DNA of 64,000 nt from Verrucomicrobiia bacterium (GTDB lineage: Bacteria > Verrucomicrobiota > Verrucomicrobiia > Limisphaerales > UBA11358). The position numbers and the translations under genes were made by a program. Each line of letters opens with the position of its first letter. Within the stretch, counting starts at the first letter, position 1. The stretch covers positions 62,001-126,000 of the forward strand of contig JARLJW010000107.1 in the NCBI GenBank assembly GCA_031290985.1, read 5' to 3'. The notes below the pieces were generated by a model. It did no database searches, was not told the DNA's origin, and saw nothing but the letters and a program-made list of their open reading frames with translations. Positions 19,633-28,074 of this stretch are shown piece after piece.

Positions 19633-20214
19633 CTAGGTGATCCGCCGCCACCAGAACATGCGCTCCAGATTCGTACGGTTCGGGTAAGAGCGCGGCACCC
19701 ATTCGGACAGCAGTTCAAAATGCGGCGAGAACCGCTGCCACACCTCGTCACGCGTGGTGCCGAACGGCGGGCCATCCTTATCAGCTATAAGATAGTTCAC
19801 CGCCAGATAAATTCCACCGGGCTTAAGCCAGCGCACGGCCGCGCGGGCATACGCCTCCCGCTCCCCGAGTTGGATGGCGCAATACAGCGTATGTTCAAAC
19901 AGCCAGTCAAACTTCTGCGGCGGCTCGTCCTTCAGGAAATCGGCCAGTTGGAAGCTGGCCTTGAGCCCGGCGGCGGCGGTTGCTTCGGAGGCGATGCGGA
20001 TGGCGCTCGGTGCCAGGTCAAAACCAAACGTCTCGAAACCGGCCTTCGCAAATTCACGCGCGTCATGGCCCGTGCCACAACCGGGAACGCAGACCGTTCC
20101 ACGCTCCAACCCCGGATTCGCCGCCAGAAAATCCACCAGCCCGGGCGACGGCGCGCCCTTCTCCCAGGGCATGTCCTGGGTTTGATACCGTTGCTCCCAA
20201 TATTCGCTGCTCAT
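19633..20214 (-). CDS. TPMT-family class I SAM-dependent methyltransferase
   Basis: A 193-residue cytoplasmic methyltransferase of the thiopurine S-methyltransferase fold family. It begins MSSEYWEQRYQTQDMPWE, a typical start, and has the SAM-binding glycine loop VCVPGCGTGHDA, an acidic end of strand 2 (GFDLAPSAI) and the FEHTLYCAI block characteristic of the family. I chose the ATG at 20214 because GAGGACG stands about seven bases upstream. A GTG at 20250 that overlaps the lolD stop is an alternative. The acceptor (thiol, selenium or chloride compounds in relatives) cannot be told. Confidence 0.9.
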   Translation of the reverse strand: MSSEYWEQRYQTQDMPWEKGAPSPGLVDFLAANPGLERGTVCVPGCGTGHDAREFAKAGFETFGFDLAPSAIRIASEATAAAGLKASFQLADFLKDEPPQKFDWLFEHTLYCAIQLGEREAYARAAVRWLKPGGIYLAVNYLIADKDGPPFGTTRDEVWQRFSPHFELLSEWVPRSYPNRTNLERMFWWRRIT

Positions 20215-20246
20215 ATTTTCGTCCTCGTCCTCGAAATCAGATTCGA

Positions 20247-20936
20247 TCACGGAGTAGACGGATTTGAAACCAATCCGTCCACCAGCAAGATCACCCGCCC
20301 GGCGTGCGCGGCCACCCGCTCGTCGTGCGTCGCGATGACCAGGGTCATGTTCTTTTCCACGCGCAAACTTTTGAGCAGTTCAATGATCTCCACCCCGGTC
20401 TTGGAATCCAGGTTGCCCGTCGGTTCATCCGCCAGCAGCAATTCCGGTTCGTTGATGAGCGCCCGGGCGATGGCCACCCGTTGCTGCTCGCCGCCGGAAA
20501 GTTCCGCCGGCTTGTGGTCGGTGCGGTCCGCCAGCCCCACCCGCCCCAGCAGTTCCCGCGCGCGCCGCTCCGCCTGGCCGGCGGCGGTGCGGGCGATGCG
20601 CGCGGTCAGGCACACATTTTCCAACGCCGTCAGTTCCGGCAACAGATGATAGGCCTGAAAAACAAAGCCCACGCTCCGGTTGCGGAAATGCGTCAGCTTG
20701 CCCTCGGAAAAGCCGGAAAGGTTTTGCCCGTGAAAAACAATCTCCCCGGCGTTTGGGGTGTCGAGCCCGCCGATGAGGTGGAGCAGCGTGCTTTTGCCCG
20801 TGCCGGACGCGCCGCGCAAGGCCACAAAGTCCCCGCGCTTGATCTCCACATCCACGCCCTTCAGCACTTCCAACGTCCGGCTGCCCATGACGTAGGTTTT
20901 GGTGAGCCCGTGGGCGGATAGCAATGGCTCGCTCAT
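20247..20936 (-). CDS. lolD: Lipoprotein-releasing ABC transporter ATPase
   Basis: A 229-residue ATP-binding subunit. Walker A is GASGTGKST at 42-50, the Q-loop lies in VGFVFQAYHLLPELT, the signature is LSGGEQQRVAIARAL, and Walker B is LLLADEPTGNLD. The LolD/MacB branch is shown by LLPELTALENV and ATHDERVAAH. It follows the permease gene on the same strand, so it should power transfer of lipoproteins out of the inner membrane toward the outer membrane. Confidence 0.93.
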   Translation of the reverse strand: MSEPLLSAHGLTKTYVMGSRTLEVLKGVDVEIKRGDFVALRGASGTGKSTLLHLIGGLDTPNAGEIVFHGQNLSGFSEGKLTHFRNRSVGFVFQAYHLLPELTALENVCLTARIARTAAGQAERRARELLGRVGLADRTDHKPAELSGGEQQRVAIARALINEPELLLADEPTGNLDSKTGVEIIELLKSLRVEKNMTLVIATHDERVAAHAGRVILLVDGLVSNPSTP

Positions 20937-20962
20937 GGCCGGCCTCCGATTTCGTCAACCAA

Positions 20963-21051
20963 AACATTCAACATCCAACCTTCAACGCCGAACATCCGGC
21001 GAACGACGCCGCGCAAACCCGTTGAACGTTGGGTGTTCCATGTTGAATGTT
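20963..21051. repeat. Inverted pair of degenerate heptamer arrays
   Basis: AACATTCAACAT (20963-20974) and ATGTTGAATGTT (21040-21051) are exact reverse complements. The adjoining CCAACCTTCAACG and CGTTGAACGTTGG pair with one mismatch. Each arm reads as heptamers (CATTCAA, CATCCAA, CCTTCAA; GTTGAAC, GTTGGGT, GTTCCAT, GTTGAAT). It lies between lolC/E and lolD. Confidence 0.9.
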
Positions 21052-21065
21052 CAATCTTTCCCATT

Positions 21066-22358
21066 TCACTCATAACGCAGCGCCTCCACAGGTTTCAATC
21101 TGCCGGCGCGCCACGCCGGCAGCAGGCCGCCAAGGATGCAGATCACAAAAGAGCTGAGGCAGATGATGGCCACGTCGTTCGGCATGATGAGCGCGGGCAA
21201 TTCGCCAAAGCCGTAGATTTTTGCGGGAAAAATCTCCAGCCCGGTCGACCGCCGCAGGAAATGCAGAAAACCGTTCCGATAAATCACCGCCAGCATCCCC
21301 AGCCCGAAACCGGACGTGACCCCGATGACGCCGATGATGGCGCTCTGAAACAGGAATATCCCGGAGATCTGCAGCTTCGTCGCCCCCAGCGCCTTCAACA
21401 TCCCGATCTCGCGCGTCTTCTGGATGACAAACGTGATCTGCGCGCTCAAGATGCACAAGGCGGCCACCAGCACGATGAAAAACAGCAGGTAGAACATCAC
21501 ATTCTTCTCCACATTGATCGCGCTCAACAGATCCGAGCTTTGCTCCATCCACGTCTCGACGTAATAATTATCGCCAAGCGATTTCTCCAGTTCCTCCTTC
21601 ACCTGCGGCGCCTGGTACGGATCATTGAGCATCACCAGCGCGCCGTGGACGTCATCCTCAAGGTCATAAAGCTCCTGCGCATTGGCCAGCGAGGTGACGA
21701 TCACATTGGCGTCAAACTCGTAATAGCCCATGCTGAAAATGCCGCGCACCTCGAAATCAGAGGGGGCAATCGCCTCATGTTCATTGCGGTCATAGGCCGC
21801 CTTCATCTTTTTGAGCTGATGCGCGGAATAGACCGCCAGATGGTCCCCCAGGCGCAGGTTCATGTTCTGGGCAAAATTCGACCCCACCACCATCCCATGG
21901 CCGCTCAGGTCAAAATCGCCGAAAACCACCTTGCGCGGCAGTTCGCTCACCTTGCTCTCGGCCAGCGGATCAACCCCGCGCAGCACCGGCGTGCCTTGCA
22001 GCCCGGCCTGGTTGGTGTCGCCCTGCGTCTCCACCAGCACCGGCCCCATGACAAACGGCGCAACGCCTTTGACACTTTTGTTCCTGGCGATCACTTCCGC
22101 CACCGCCGGATAATTTTTAATCGACGCCGTTATCTGTTTGGCCGAATCCCAGCCGGTGATCGTCAGATGCGATTTATACCCGAGAATTTTCGCCCGCAAA
22201 TCCTGGTCAAACCCGCTCATCACGCTGATGACAATGATGAGCACCGCCACGCCCAGCGCCACGCCCACGATGGAGATCAGGGTGATGATGGAAACGAACG
22301 TCCGCTTGGGCCGCAGATAGCGCAGCGCCAGCAAAAGTTCGAACGGCAGTTTTGACAT
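21066..22358 (-). CDS. Lipoprotein-releasing ABC transporter permease
   Basis: A 430-residue LolC/LolE-type permease. One membrane segment lies at the N-terminus (FVSIITLISIVGVALGVAVL), followed by a large periplasmic MacB-like domain (about 45-270) and three C-terminal membrane segments. Typical blocks are KTREIGMLKALGAT and the end LLPAWRAGRLKPVEALRYE. Only one permease gene is seen, so it may work as a homodimer (LolF style). It precedes lolD and follows an unknown membrane protein by 31 bp. Confidence 0.95.
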   Translation of the reverse strand: MSKLPFELLLALRYLRPKRTFVSIITLISIVGVALGVAVLIIVISVMSGFDQDLRAKILGYKSHLTITGWDSAKQITASIKNYPAVAEVIARNKSVKGVAPFVMGPVLVETQGDTNQAGLQGTPVLRGVDPLAESKVSELPRKVVFGDFDLSGHGMVVGSNFAQNMNLRLGDHLAVYSAHQLKKMKAAYDRNEHEAIAPSDFEVRGIFSMGYYEFDANVIVTSLANAQELYDLEDDVHGALVMLNDPYQAPQVKEELEKSLGDNYYVETWMEQSSDLLSAINVEKNVMFYLLFFIVLVAALCILSAQITFVIQKTREIGMLKALGATKLQISGIFLFQSAIIGVIGVTSGFGLGMLAVIYRNGFLHFLRRSTGLEIFPAKIYGFGELPALIMPNDVAIICLSSFVICILGGLLPAWRAGRLKPVEALRYE

Positions 22359-22389
22359 CGCCCAAGGCTAGAGACGCAAACGGGCGCTG

Positions 22390-23217
22390 TCAATTTTTGG
22401 TGGCACTGGCCTCGCTGTCCCCGCCAAACGGATTCCCCTTCTCTCCCGGCAGTGCCCGGTCGAGAAACAATGGGCTGATGAGCAGATAGATCCACCCAAT
22501 GATGAAGTGCATCGTGAAGGCGAAGCTCAGTTGCACCAAATCGAACACCCCGAAGCCGTATAGCGCGATGCCGAGCGACAGCAGCAGCGCCCCCGGCATC
22601 AATGCCGCGCCCGCCAGCTTCCAACTCGCGCGAAAGTTCAGGTCCCGGTCGGTGTAGAAGGCCACCAGCCAGACCGGCAGGAAATAGACCGTTGCCAGCA
22701 ACGTCCACGTCAGCAGCAGCCCAAAAAATGTGCCGAGGGCCGCCAGCCCCAGCAAGTTCGGCGACCACGCCCCCCACGCCGGTTGCAGGTCCGTGCGGTT
22801 GAAATAAAACGACTGGTCCGGCGGATACGGAACTTCCATTTCGCCGAGCAGCGAGTTGATGACCAGCGAATCCTCGCCGAACTCGAATTGAAATTGCGCG
22901 GGCAGGCGCAGTGCCCGGGTGTGTTTGGTGTCCACGCTGAAGGACAGAAAATGGCCCTCGGCGAGCGTTTTCGGCGATTCATCGCTCCAGCTCAACTTGC
23001 CCTGGCTGATGTCGCCCTTCGGCGGCAGGCTGCGGATGGCCGCGTCAACGGTCGGGAAAAAGCCGGTGGATAACAGCCACACCACCACCGCCGTGGCGAT
23101 GAGCGCCAGAATGGCCTGCACCACGATCAGCCGTTCGAGCGGGGCGCGCGCGAACGCCGCCACGCCGCGCGGCGTGACCGGTTCCCAGGCGAATTTCGAT
23201 TCGATGCTGACACTCAC
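22390..23217 (-). CDS. Membrane protein of unknown function
   Basis: A 275-residue protein with about five hydrophobic segments: one near residues 30-52 and four in the C-terminal half. A polar loop of some 90 residues lies between (about 55-145) and begins with FPTVDAAIRSLPPKGD, which suggests an extracytoplasmic domain. It starts with GTG. I do not recognise the family; the layout recalls DUF1189-type proteins but without a confirming motif. It is the first gene of the Lol group, so a link to envelope biogenesis is possible. Confidence 0.75.
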   Translation of the reverse strand: MSVSIESKFAWEPVTPRGVAAFARAPLERLIVVQAILALIATAVVVWLLSTGFFPTVDAAIRSLPPKGDISQGKLSWSDESPKTLAEGHFLSFSVDTKHTRALRLPAQFQFEFGEDSLVINSLLGEMEVPYPPDQSFYFNRTDLQPAWGAWSPNLLGLAALGTFFGLLLTWTLLATVYFLPVWLVAFYTDRDLNFRASWKLAGAALMPGALLLSLGIALYGFGVFDLVQLSFAFTMHFIIGWIYLLISPLFLDRALPGEKGNPFGGDSEASATKN

Positions 23218-23281
23218 GGAAGCAGTCTAACCGCAGACGGGCGCGGATGAAATACTGATAAAAGCGGCTCCTTTATCCAAG

Positions 23282-23351
23282 GTTTGGAGTTCCGCCTTTA
23301 GGCGGCTCGGGATGGCTATGCTTGGAACCGCCTAAAGGCGGAACTCCAAAC
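23282..23351. repeat. Long perfect hairpin, 24-bp arms
   Basis: The 24-bp arm at 23282-23305 (GTTTGGAGTTCCGCCTTTAG and four more bases) is repeated exactly in inverse at 23328-23351, with a 22-nt loop. Each arm also contains the small palindrome CCGCCT-TT-AGGCGG. It lies between two minus-strand genes and has no T run typical of a terminator. Confidence 0.92.
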
Positions 23352-23392
23352 AGAAAAACAACCGCCTTAAGTTCAACGTAAGAGAAAACGGA

Positions 23393-23833
23393 TCACTCCT
23401 TCGGCGCCTGGGAGGACGAGGGCGCCGGCTGGTTCGGCAGCGGCACATGGGCCACGATGAGCGGGTAGCGCAGCTTCATCACGTCTTCCACCGTAACTTC
23501 CACATAATAGGTGCCGGCCGTCTCGAACTTCACATTGCCGAACACCAGCACGCCGATGGCGGAATGCGAGGGGTCGCGCAGTTCAAACTTCATCTCGCCC
23601 TTGCTCACAACCGTCGTCTGGTCCGGGGCGATGAGCCGCGTGCTCTCATTGAACTGCCCGATGCCCGCGGTCCAGCGGTTGAAGATGCAGATGCGCCCGG
23701 CCACGATCGGCAATTGCGGCACGCGCAGCACGTTCACGACGCCGATGATGAACAGATTCCCGTTCGCCTCTTGGCGGACTTCTTCGCAGACGAGGGAACA
23801 TTGGAGATCGGGGAGGATGCGGGTGGCGTTCAT
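23393..23833 (-). CDS. Small conserved-looking hypothetical protein
   Basis: A 146-residue cytoplasmic protein with beta-rich character. It begins MNATRILPDLQCSLVCEEVR and continues NGNLFIIGVVNVL, then FELRDPSHSAIGV and TAGTYYVEVTVED. This layout resembles the small DUF6941-type proteins, but I rely on pattern memory only. The C-terminal 15 residues are Pro/Ser-rich. It follows folD by 18 bp and is probably in the same transcript. Confidence 0.75.
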   Translation of the reverse strand: MNATRILPDLQCSLVCEEVRQEANGNLFIIGVVNVLRVPQLPIVAGRICIFNRWTAGIGQFNESTRLIAPDQTTVVSKGEMKFELRDPSHSAIGVLVFGNVKFETAGTYYVEVTVEDVMKLRYPLIVAHVPLPNQPAPSSSQAPKE

Positions 23834-23851
23834 AAATTGATGATTTAGATT

Positions 23852-24733
23852 TTAAGTGAGAGATTTTTCAGCGGCCCGCACGGTGTTCTGCAACAGCATC
23901 GCGATGGTCATCGGGCCGACGCCGCCGGGGTTCGGCGTGATCTTGCCGGCGATGGGCTGGACGTTCTTGAAATCCACGTCGCCCACAAGCTTCGTGCCCG
24001 TTTTGGAACTGGCATCCGGCACGCGGTTGACGCCCACGTCCATGATGACCGCGCCGGGCTTGACCATGTCCGCCTTGAGAAATTCCGCGACGCCCATCGC
24101 GGCGATGATGATGTCCGCGCGGCGGCAATGCGCCTGGATGTCGCGGGTGGCCGCATGACAAATTGTAACGGTGCTATTCGCGTGTTTGTTTTTCTGGCAG
24201 AGCATCGCCGCCATCGGCTTGCCGACAATGTTGCCGCGGCCCAACACCACGACTTCCGCCCCGTCCGTCTTCACACCGGAGCGCACCAGCAATTCCACAA
24301 CGCCCGCCGGCGTACAAGGCCGAAAACCAGAATCGTCACCCAGCATGAGCTTGCCGACGTTCACGGGGTGAAAACCATCCACATCTTTCGACGGCAGCAC
24401 GGTGGCAAAAACGACCGATTCGCGGATCTGTTTCGGCAACGGCGCCTGCACCAGGATGCCATGGAGATGCCCGGTGGCATTCAACCGGGCGAGGAGCGCC
24501 AGCAGTTCGGCTTCGGCGGTTTCCGCAGGCAGAACATGCGTCTCGGAAACAATGCCCAGTTCGGCGCAGGCCTTTTCCTTGCGGCCGACATACACCTTGG
24601 AGGCCGGGTCTTCACCCACGCGGACGAAGGCGAGGCCGGGGACGATCCCACGGCGCTTCAAGTCCGCCACGCGGACCGCCAGCTCCCCCTGGATCTGCGC
24701 GGCGATGGCGCGACCATCAATAAGATTGGTCAT
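23852..24733 (-). CDS. folD: Methylenetetrahydrofolate dehydrogenase / cyclohydrolase
   Basis: A 293-residue bifunctional enzyme of one-carbon metabolism that interconverts 5,10-methylene- and 10-formyl-tetrahydrofolate. It has the catalytic Lys block YVGRKEKACAELGI, the QAPLPKQI block, the NADP-binding VVLGRGNIVGKP and the C-terminal GGVGPMTIAMLL. The ATG at 24733 overlaps the stop of the SH3 gene as ATGA; an in-frame GTG six codons upstream is less likely. Confidence 0.97.
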   Translation of the reverse strand: MTNLIDGRAIAAQIQGELAVRVADLKRRGIVPGLAFVRVGEDPASKVYVGRKEKACAELGIVSETHVLPAETAEAELLALLARLNATGHLHGILVQAPLPKQIRESVVFATVLPSKDVDGFHPVNVGKLMLGDDSGFRPCTPAGVVELLVRSGVKTDGAEVVVLGRGNIVGKPMAAMLCQKNKHANSTVTICHAATRDIQAHCRRADIIIAAMGVAEFLKADMVKPGAVIMDVGVNRVPDASSKTGTKLVGDVDFKNVQPIAGKITPNPGGVGPMTIAMLLQNTVRAAEKSLT

Positions 24734-25911
24734 TTCCTGAAATGATACCACGGCAGCGACTTTTTGGCGGCGGGCGACGGCAGAATGGCGGTGCTGCCAT
24801 TGGTCGAAATCACATAGATTTTCTGGACCGTCAACACCGGCGTATCCTTCCAGCGGGCATCCAGGCCTTCTTCGCCGGTCACGCTGATGTGCAACCCGTT
24901 GTAACGCGCCAGATTGAGGTTCGTCGTGGTGCTGTAAAGATAGTTGATGGCCTTGTTATCCGCCGGGTCATACAACTCGAAATAGGTCGGGGCCACGATG
25001 CTCACCGAGGTGCGCACGCTGCCTTCATGCGTCACGACGCGCGGCAGCGGAGGCGGCTCGTTCGTGTCGGCCACCACCACGATGTTCGTCTGGATGATGA
25101 CGGTCGGGGTCACCACCGGGGCCGGCACGGGTTCCGGAGCCGGCGGCGGCGTGGTGACGATCGGCTGGGCTTCAGCCACCGTCATCGGCGTCGGCGCGGG
25201 CGTCTCGGTGGACGGCGCGGGATTCACCGGCACATTGCCGGAAGCTTCCTGTTTCAGATACATCGCGGCAATGAACGCGTAGGAGTTCGCCGGGGCCTCG
25301 ATCTTGGTCCAGTCGCCTTTCGCGCCGGACTCGGTGACCGCGGCGCCCTTTTCCAGCATGCCCAGCACGCTGTAATTTTCACCCGGGCCCGCGCGCAGGT
25401 TCAGCTTCTTCGGCGTGACCGTCTTGGCCGCGGCATCAATGAATTTGGAATTCACCCAGACGGTGACATTCGTGGGCAGCGCGATTTTCACCCACTGTGC
25501 CGGCTCGTCCGTCAGGTGCTTGTCGAGCGTGATCGGGCTGAGGACCGTGACCGTGTCGCCCTTTTGCAGATGCGTGATCACTTCGCCCTTGAGGCCGGCC
25601 TGGCCGCGGACGTTGACGTTGTTGACGACGACTTCCGCCGGACCGGCGACCAGCGGCGAGGCCGGCTCGGTGAGGGCGGGCTTCTTGGCCGCGGCCACCT
25701 TGGCCTTGGCGGCCTTCTTCTTCTTGACGACGGCCTTTTTGGCCGGCGCGTTCGTCTTCACTTCCGGCGGCACGGCCAGGGCGGGCGCGGGCGCGACCAT
25801 CGCCGGACCGGTGGCCGGCGGCGGGATGGCCGGCAGGGAGTTTGTGGAGTTTTGCGCGGTTGCACTCGCGGCAACCATCACGCCCAACATCAACCAGCAA
25901 TTCAGTTTCAT
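24730..25911 (-). CDS. Exported protein with two SH3-like domains
   Basis: A 393-residue exported protein. The signal peptide MKLNCWLMLGVMVAASATA is followed by a Pro/Ala/Lys-rich linker with a KKAVVKKKKAAKAK run. Two bacterial SH3 domains sit at about 93-165 (VNNVNVRGQAGLKGEVI) and 167-218 (KKLNLRAGPGENYSVLG). A second Pro/Thr-rich linker leads to an unrecognised C-terminal domain (about 300-393). The basic linker and SH3 domains suggest peptidoglycan binding. It is coupled by 4-bp overlaps to the pseudouridine synthase gene before it and to folD after it. Confidence 0.85.
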   Translation of the reverse strand: MKLNCWLMLGVMVAASATAQNSTNSLPAIPPPATGPAMVAPAPALAVPPEVKTNAPAKKAVVKKKKAAKAKVAAAKKPALTEPASPLVAGPAEVVVNNVNVRGQAGLKGEVITHLQKGDTVTVLSPITLDKHLTDEPAQWVKIALPTNVTVWVNSKFIDAAAKTVTPKKLNLRAGPGENYSVLGMLEKGAAVTESGAKGDWTKIEAPANSYAFIAAMYLKQEASGNVPVNPAPSTETPAPTPMTVAEAQPIVTTPPPAPEPVPAPVVTPTVIIQTNIVVVADTNEPPPLPRVVTHEGSVRTSVSIVAPTYFELYDPADNKAINYLYSTTTNLNLARYNGLHISVTGEEGLDARWKDTPVLTVQKIYVISTNGSTAILPSPAAKKSLPWYHFRK

Positions 25912-26618
25912 AAATCCGAGATCAAAGTTTTAATTTCCGCCGGCGTCAGTGTCCGCCATTTGCCGGGTTTCAGTTCGCCCAGCTTGATTTTTCCGATTTG
26001 CATCCGCTGCAACCGCGTCACCGTTATGTTCTGCGATTCAAACAACCGCCGTACTTCGCGGTTTTTGCCTTCGCCCAGTTCCAGCTCCACCACGCTCTTC
26101 GCGCGGCTGCTGGAAATCAGGCGCGCCGACAGGGCCTTCAATTTCTCCCCGCCGGCAAAAATGCCCTGCGTGAACTTCCGCAGCGTCTCCGGCAGCACCT
26201 GCCCATCGACGGTCGTCACGTACTTCTTGCGGATGCCGTAACGCGGATGGGTCAGTCGCAAGGCGAATTCTCCATCATTTGTGACAAAAATCAATCCTTC
26301 GCTTTTAAAGTCCAGCCGGCCCACGGAATTGACGTTGGTCCACTCGGCCGGCAGCAACTCGTAAATCGTCGGGCGGTGCAGCTCGTCATTGCGCGAACAC
26401 ACGCAGCCGACGGGCTTGTTAAGCGCCGCGTAAATCTTCCGTTTCGCCCGCACCACCTGCCCGTCCACGGTCACCGAGTCATGCGCCGGGTCCACCTTCG
26501 ACCCGAGCAGCCGGACGATCTCGCCGTTCACCGCCACGCGCCCGGCCAGAATGAACTGCTCGCCGGCGCGGCGTGAAGCCACACCGGCGTCGGCGAGAAA
26601 TTTCTGGAGGCGGACCAC
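25908..26618 (-). CDS. RluB/RsuA-type pseudouridine synthase
   Basis: A 236-residue RNA pseudouridine synthase. An S4 RNA-binding domain (VRLQKFLADAGVASRR) is followed by the catalytic block SVGRLDFKSEGLIFVTNDG with its Asp, and ends with EGKNREVRRLF. The expected product is a pseudouridine in 23S or 16S rRNA. The frame extends to 26675, but that extension lies inside a heptamer repeat array and has no family similarity. I therefore take the GTG at 26618, where the S4 domain begins. No good ribosome-binding site is seen at either start. Confidence 0.9.
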   Translation of the reverse strand: MVRLQKFLADAGVASRRAGEQFILAGRVAVNGEIVRLLGSKVDPAHDSVTVDGQVVRAKRKIYAALNKPVGCVCSRNDELHRPTIYELLPAEWTNVNSVGRLDFKSEGLIFVTNDGEFALRLTHPRYGIRKKYVTTVDGQVLPETLRKFTQGIFAGGEKLKALSARLISSSRAKSVVELELGEGKNREVRRLFESQNITVTRLQRMQIGKIKLGELKPGKWRTLTPAEIKTLISDL

Positions 26619-26621
26619 AAA

Positions 26622-26690
26622 AGTGATGTGTGACCGGCGATAAGTGAAAAGCGGCCGGTCGCCGCCTCTCATCACTCGTCACCCGCCACT
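26622..26690. repeat. Inverted pair of degenerate heptamer arrays
   Basis: The left arm reads AGTGATG, TGTGACC, GGCGATA, AGTG; the right arm (26669-26690) reads TCATCAC, TCGTCAC, CCGCCAC. One arm is a degenerate reverse complement of the other. It fills the gap between the small basic protein gene and the pseudouridine synthase gene. Confidence 0.75.
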
Positions 26691-26691
26691 C

Positions 26692-26847
26692 TTAAGCTTC
26701 CGGCTTCGTCTTGCGGAGACCGGTGATCCGGTCGCCGTCCTTGCGCTGACCGCGCTTCTTCAGGAGTTCCGTGCGTTCAAAACGCTTGAGGACGTTGCGC
26801 TTGCCACCGAGGGTGGACGCCGCGCGCAGGCTGCGATGCTGTGACAT
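26692..26847 (-). CDS. Small basic protein (Verrucomicrobia/Planctomycetes type)
   Basis: A 51-residue, strongly basic protein: MSQHRSLRAASTLGGKRNVL, then a segment with RFERTELLKKRGQRKDGD, ending LRKTKPEA. I recognise it as the small basic protein of the TIGR04137 type, found in Chlamydiae, Verrucomicrobia and Planctomycetes and thought to be ribosome-associated or nucleic-acid-binding; the role is not established here. The sequence is complete with TAA. It stands between the prepilin peptidase gene and the pseudouridine synthase gene. Confidence 0.9.
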   Translation of the reverse strand: MSQHRSLRAASTLGGKRNVLKRFERTELLKKRGQRKDGDRITGLRKTKPEA

Positions 26848-26949
26848 AAATGATTTGGTTCGTGTTTTCCCGTAAAAAACGGAGGGTCAGCATAGCAAAA
26901 GAATCCGCTGCCGCAATGCTGAATTTTAACCAACGGCGGCCCCCTGCCT

Positions 26950-28074
26950 TCAATGGAATCCCGGCTGGAAGATCGCCCGCCAGATTTTATCCCCGCCAAA
27001 AACCCAGATGACCGCCGCCAGCGCGATATATGGCCCGTACGGCATCCGCGAGGACCACTCCCGCCGGCCCAGCAAAATCAAAATCACCCCCGCCGCCGCG
27101 CCGATCACCGAGCTCGCCATCAGCGAAAAAACCGCCCCCTGCCAGCCGATGAACGCCCCGATGGCCGCCATGAACTTCACGTCGCCCAGCCCCATCGCCT
27201 CGCGCGGCAGCACGATCTCATCACACTCCGCCTCCAGGTGCGCCACGGGATCGGGATCCATCTTATCTTCGCCGATCTGCAAAGTCCCGAGCGAGAGCCG
27301 GATGGTCGCCGTCTTGTAGCCGCGGTCCACCAGCTCAATGTCGCGCCCCTCCAGCACAATGGTGTCGGTGTCGCGATAAAAAATTTCCTCGTAAGGAATC
27401 TCCTTCCCCTCCAGGCACACGGCGGTGTCGGTAAATATGACCTTCGCGCCCGGCGTGACCTTGATCCTTTGCCGGCCGAACAAAAGTTTGCCGATGCGCA
27501 GCACCGCATAGACGATGCCCGCGCCCGCCGCGATGCCGCACACGCTCAGCACCGCGCCTTCGCTCCGGTGCTGGACGCCATGCAACGACGGCACCCACAT
27601 CGAAACGAAAAAACCCACGACCGCCCCGCCCAGCGTGATCTCATCCGGGATGATGAAATGTTCAAAGTCGATGAACGTCGCCGCGATGAGGCCCGCAAAA
27701 AATAGGCAGTACACCAGCGCATGCCATGGATGCTGCGCCCCGAACCCCAGCCAGCACGTCAGAAACATCAGCCCCGTGAGCAGTTCCACCGCAAAGTAGC
27801 GCGGCGAGATCGGCAGGCCGCAGTTCTTGCAGCGCCCGCGCAGCAAAAGCCACGTCACCAGCGGGATGTTCAGGTAAAACGGAATGGCGTATTTGCACTT
27901 CGGACAATGCGACGGCGGCGAGACCACGCTCAAGTCGAGCGGCATCCGGTAGATGCACACGTTGAGAAAGCTGCCCACGATGCAGCCGAAGGCAAAAAAT
28001 ACCAGCGACCAGAAATGGAACGGCACCGCCGCCCAGTTGTGCGCATTGAAGATGTTGTCGCCAAGCGCGCTCAT
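26950..28074 (-). CDS. Prepilin peptidase (A24 family) with large insertion
   Basis: A 374-residue polytopic aspartic protease that cleaves, and probably N-methylates, type IV prepilins and pseudopilins. The N-terminal half has GSFLNVCIYRMP and the zinc-type Cys pairs CPKCK and CKNCG. The first catalytic Asp is in FIDFEHFIIPDE and the second in GLGDVKFMAAIGAF. About 95 hydrophilic residues (RQRIKVTPG to VLPREAM) lie between them; the usual enzyme is 250-290 residues long. It overlaps aroE by 4 bp. Its likely substrates are the five pseudopilin-like proteins in this window. Confidence 0.93.
   Translation of the reverse strand: MSALGDNIFNAHNWAAVPFHFWSLVFFAFGCIVGSFLNVCIYRMPLDLSVVSPPSHCPKCKYAIPFYLNIPLVTWLLLRGRCKNCGLPISPRYFAVELLTGLMFLTCWLGFGAQHPWHALVYCLFFAGLIAATFIDFEHFIIPDEITLGGAVVGFFVSMWVPSLHGVQHRSEGAVLSVCGIAAGAGIVYAVLRIGKLLFGRQRIKVTPGAKVIFTDTAVCLEGKEIPYEEIFYRDTDTIVLEGRDIELVDRGYKTATIRLSLGTLQIGEDKMDPDPVAHLEAECDEIVLPREAMGLGDVKFMAAIGAFIGWQGAVFSLMASSVIGAAAGVILILLGRREWSSRMPYGPYIALAAVIWVFGGDKIWRAIFQPGFH

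Noticed and set aside
26619..26675. N-terminal extension of the pseudouridine synthase
   Set aside because: It lies in a heptamer array and has no similarity to the S4-domain start.
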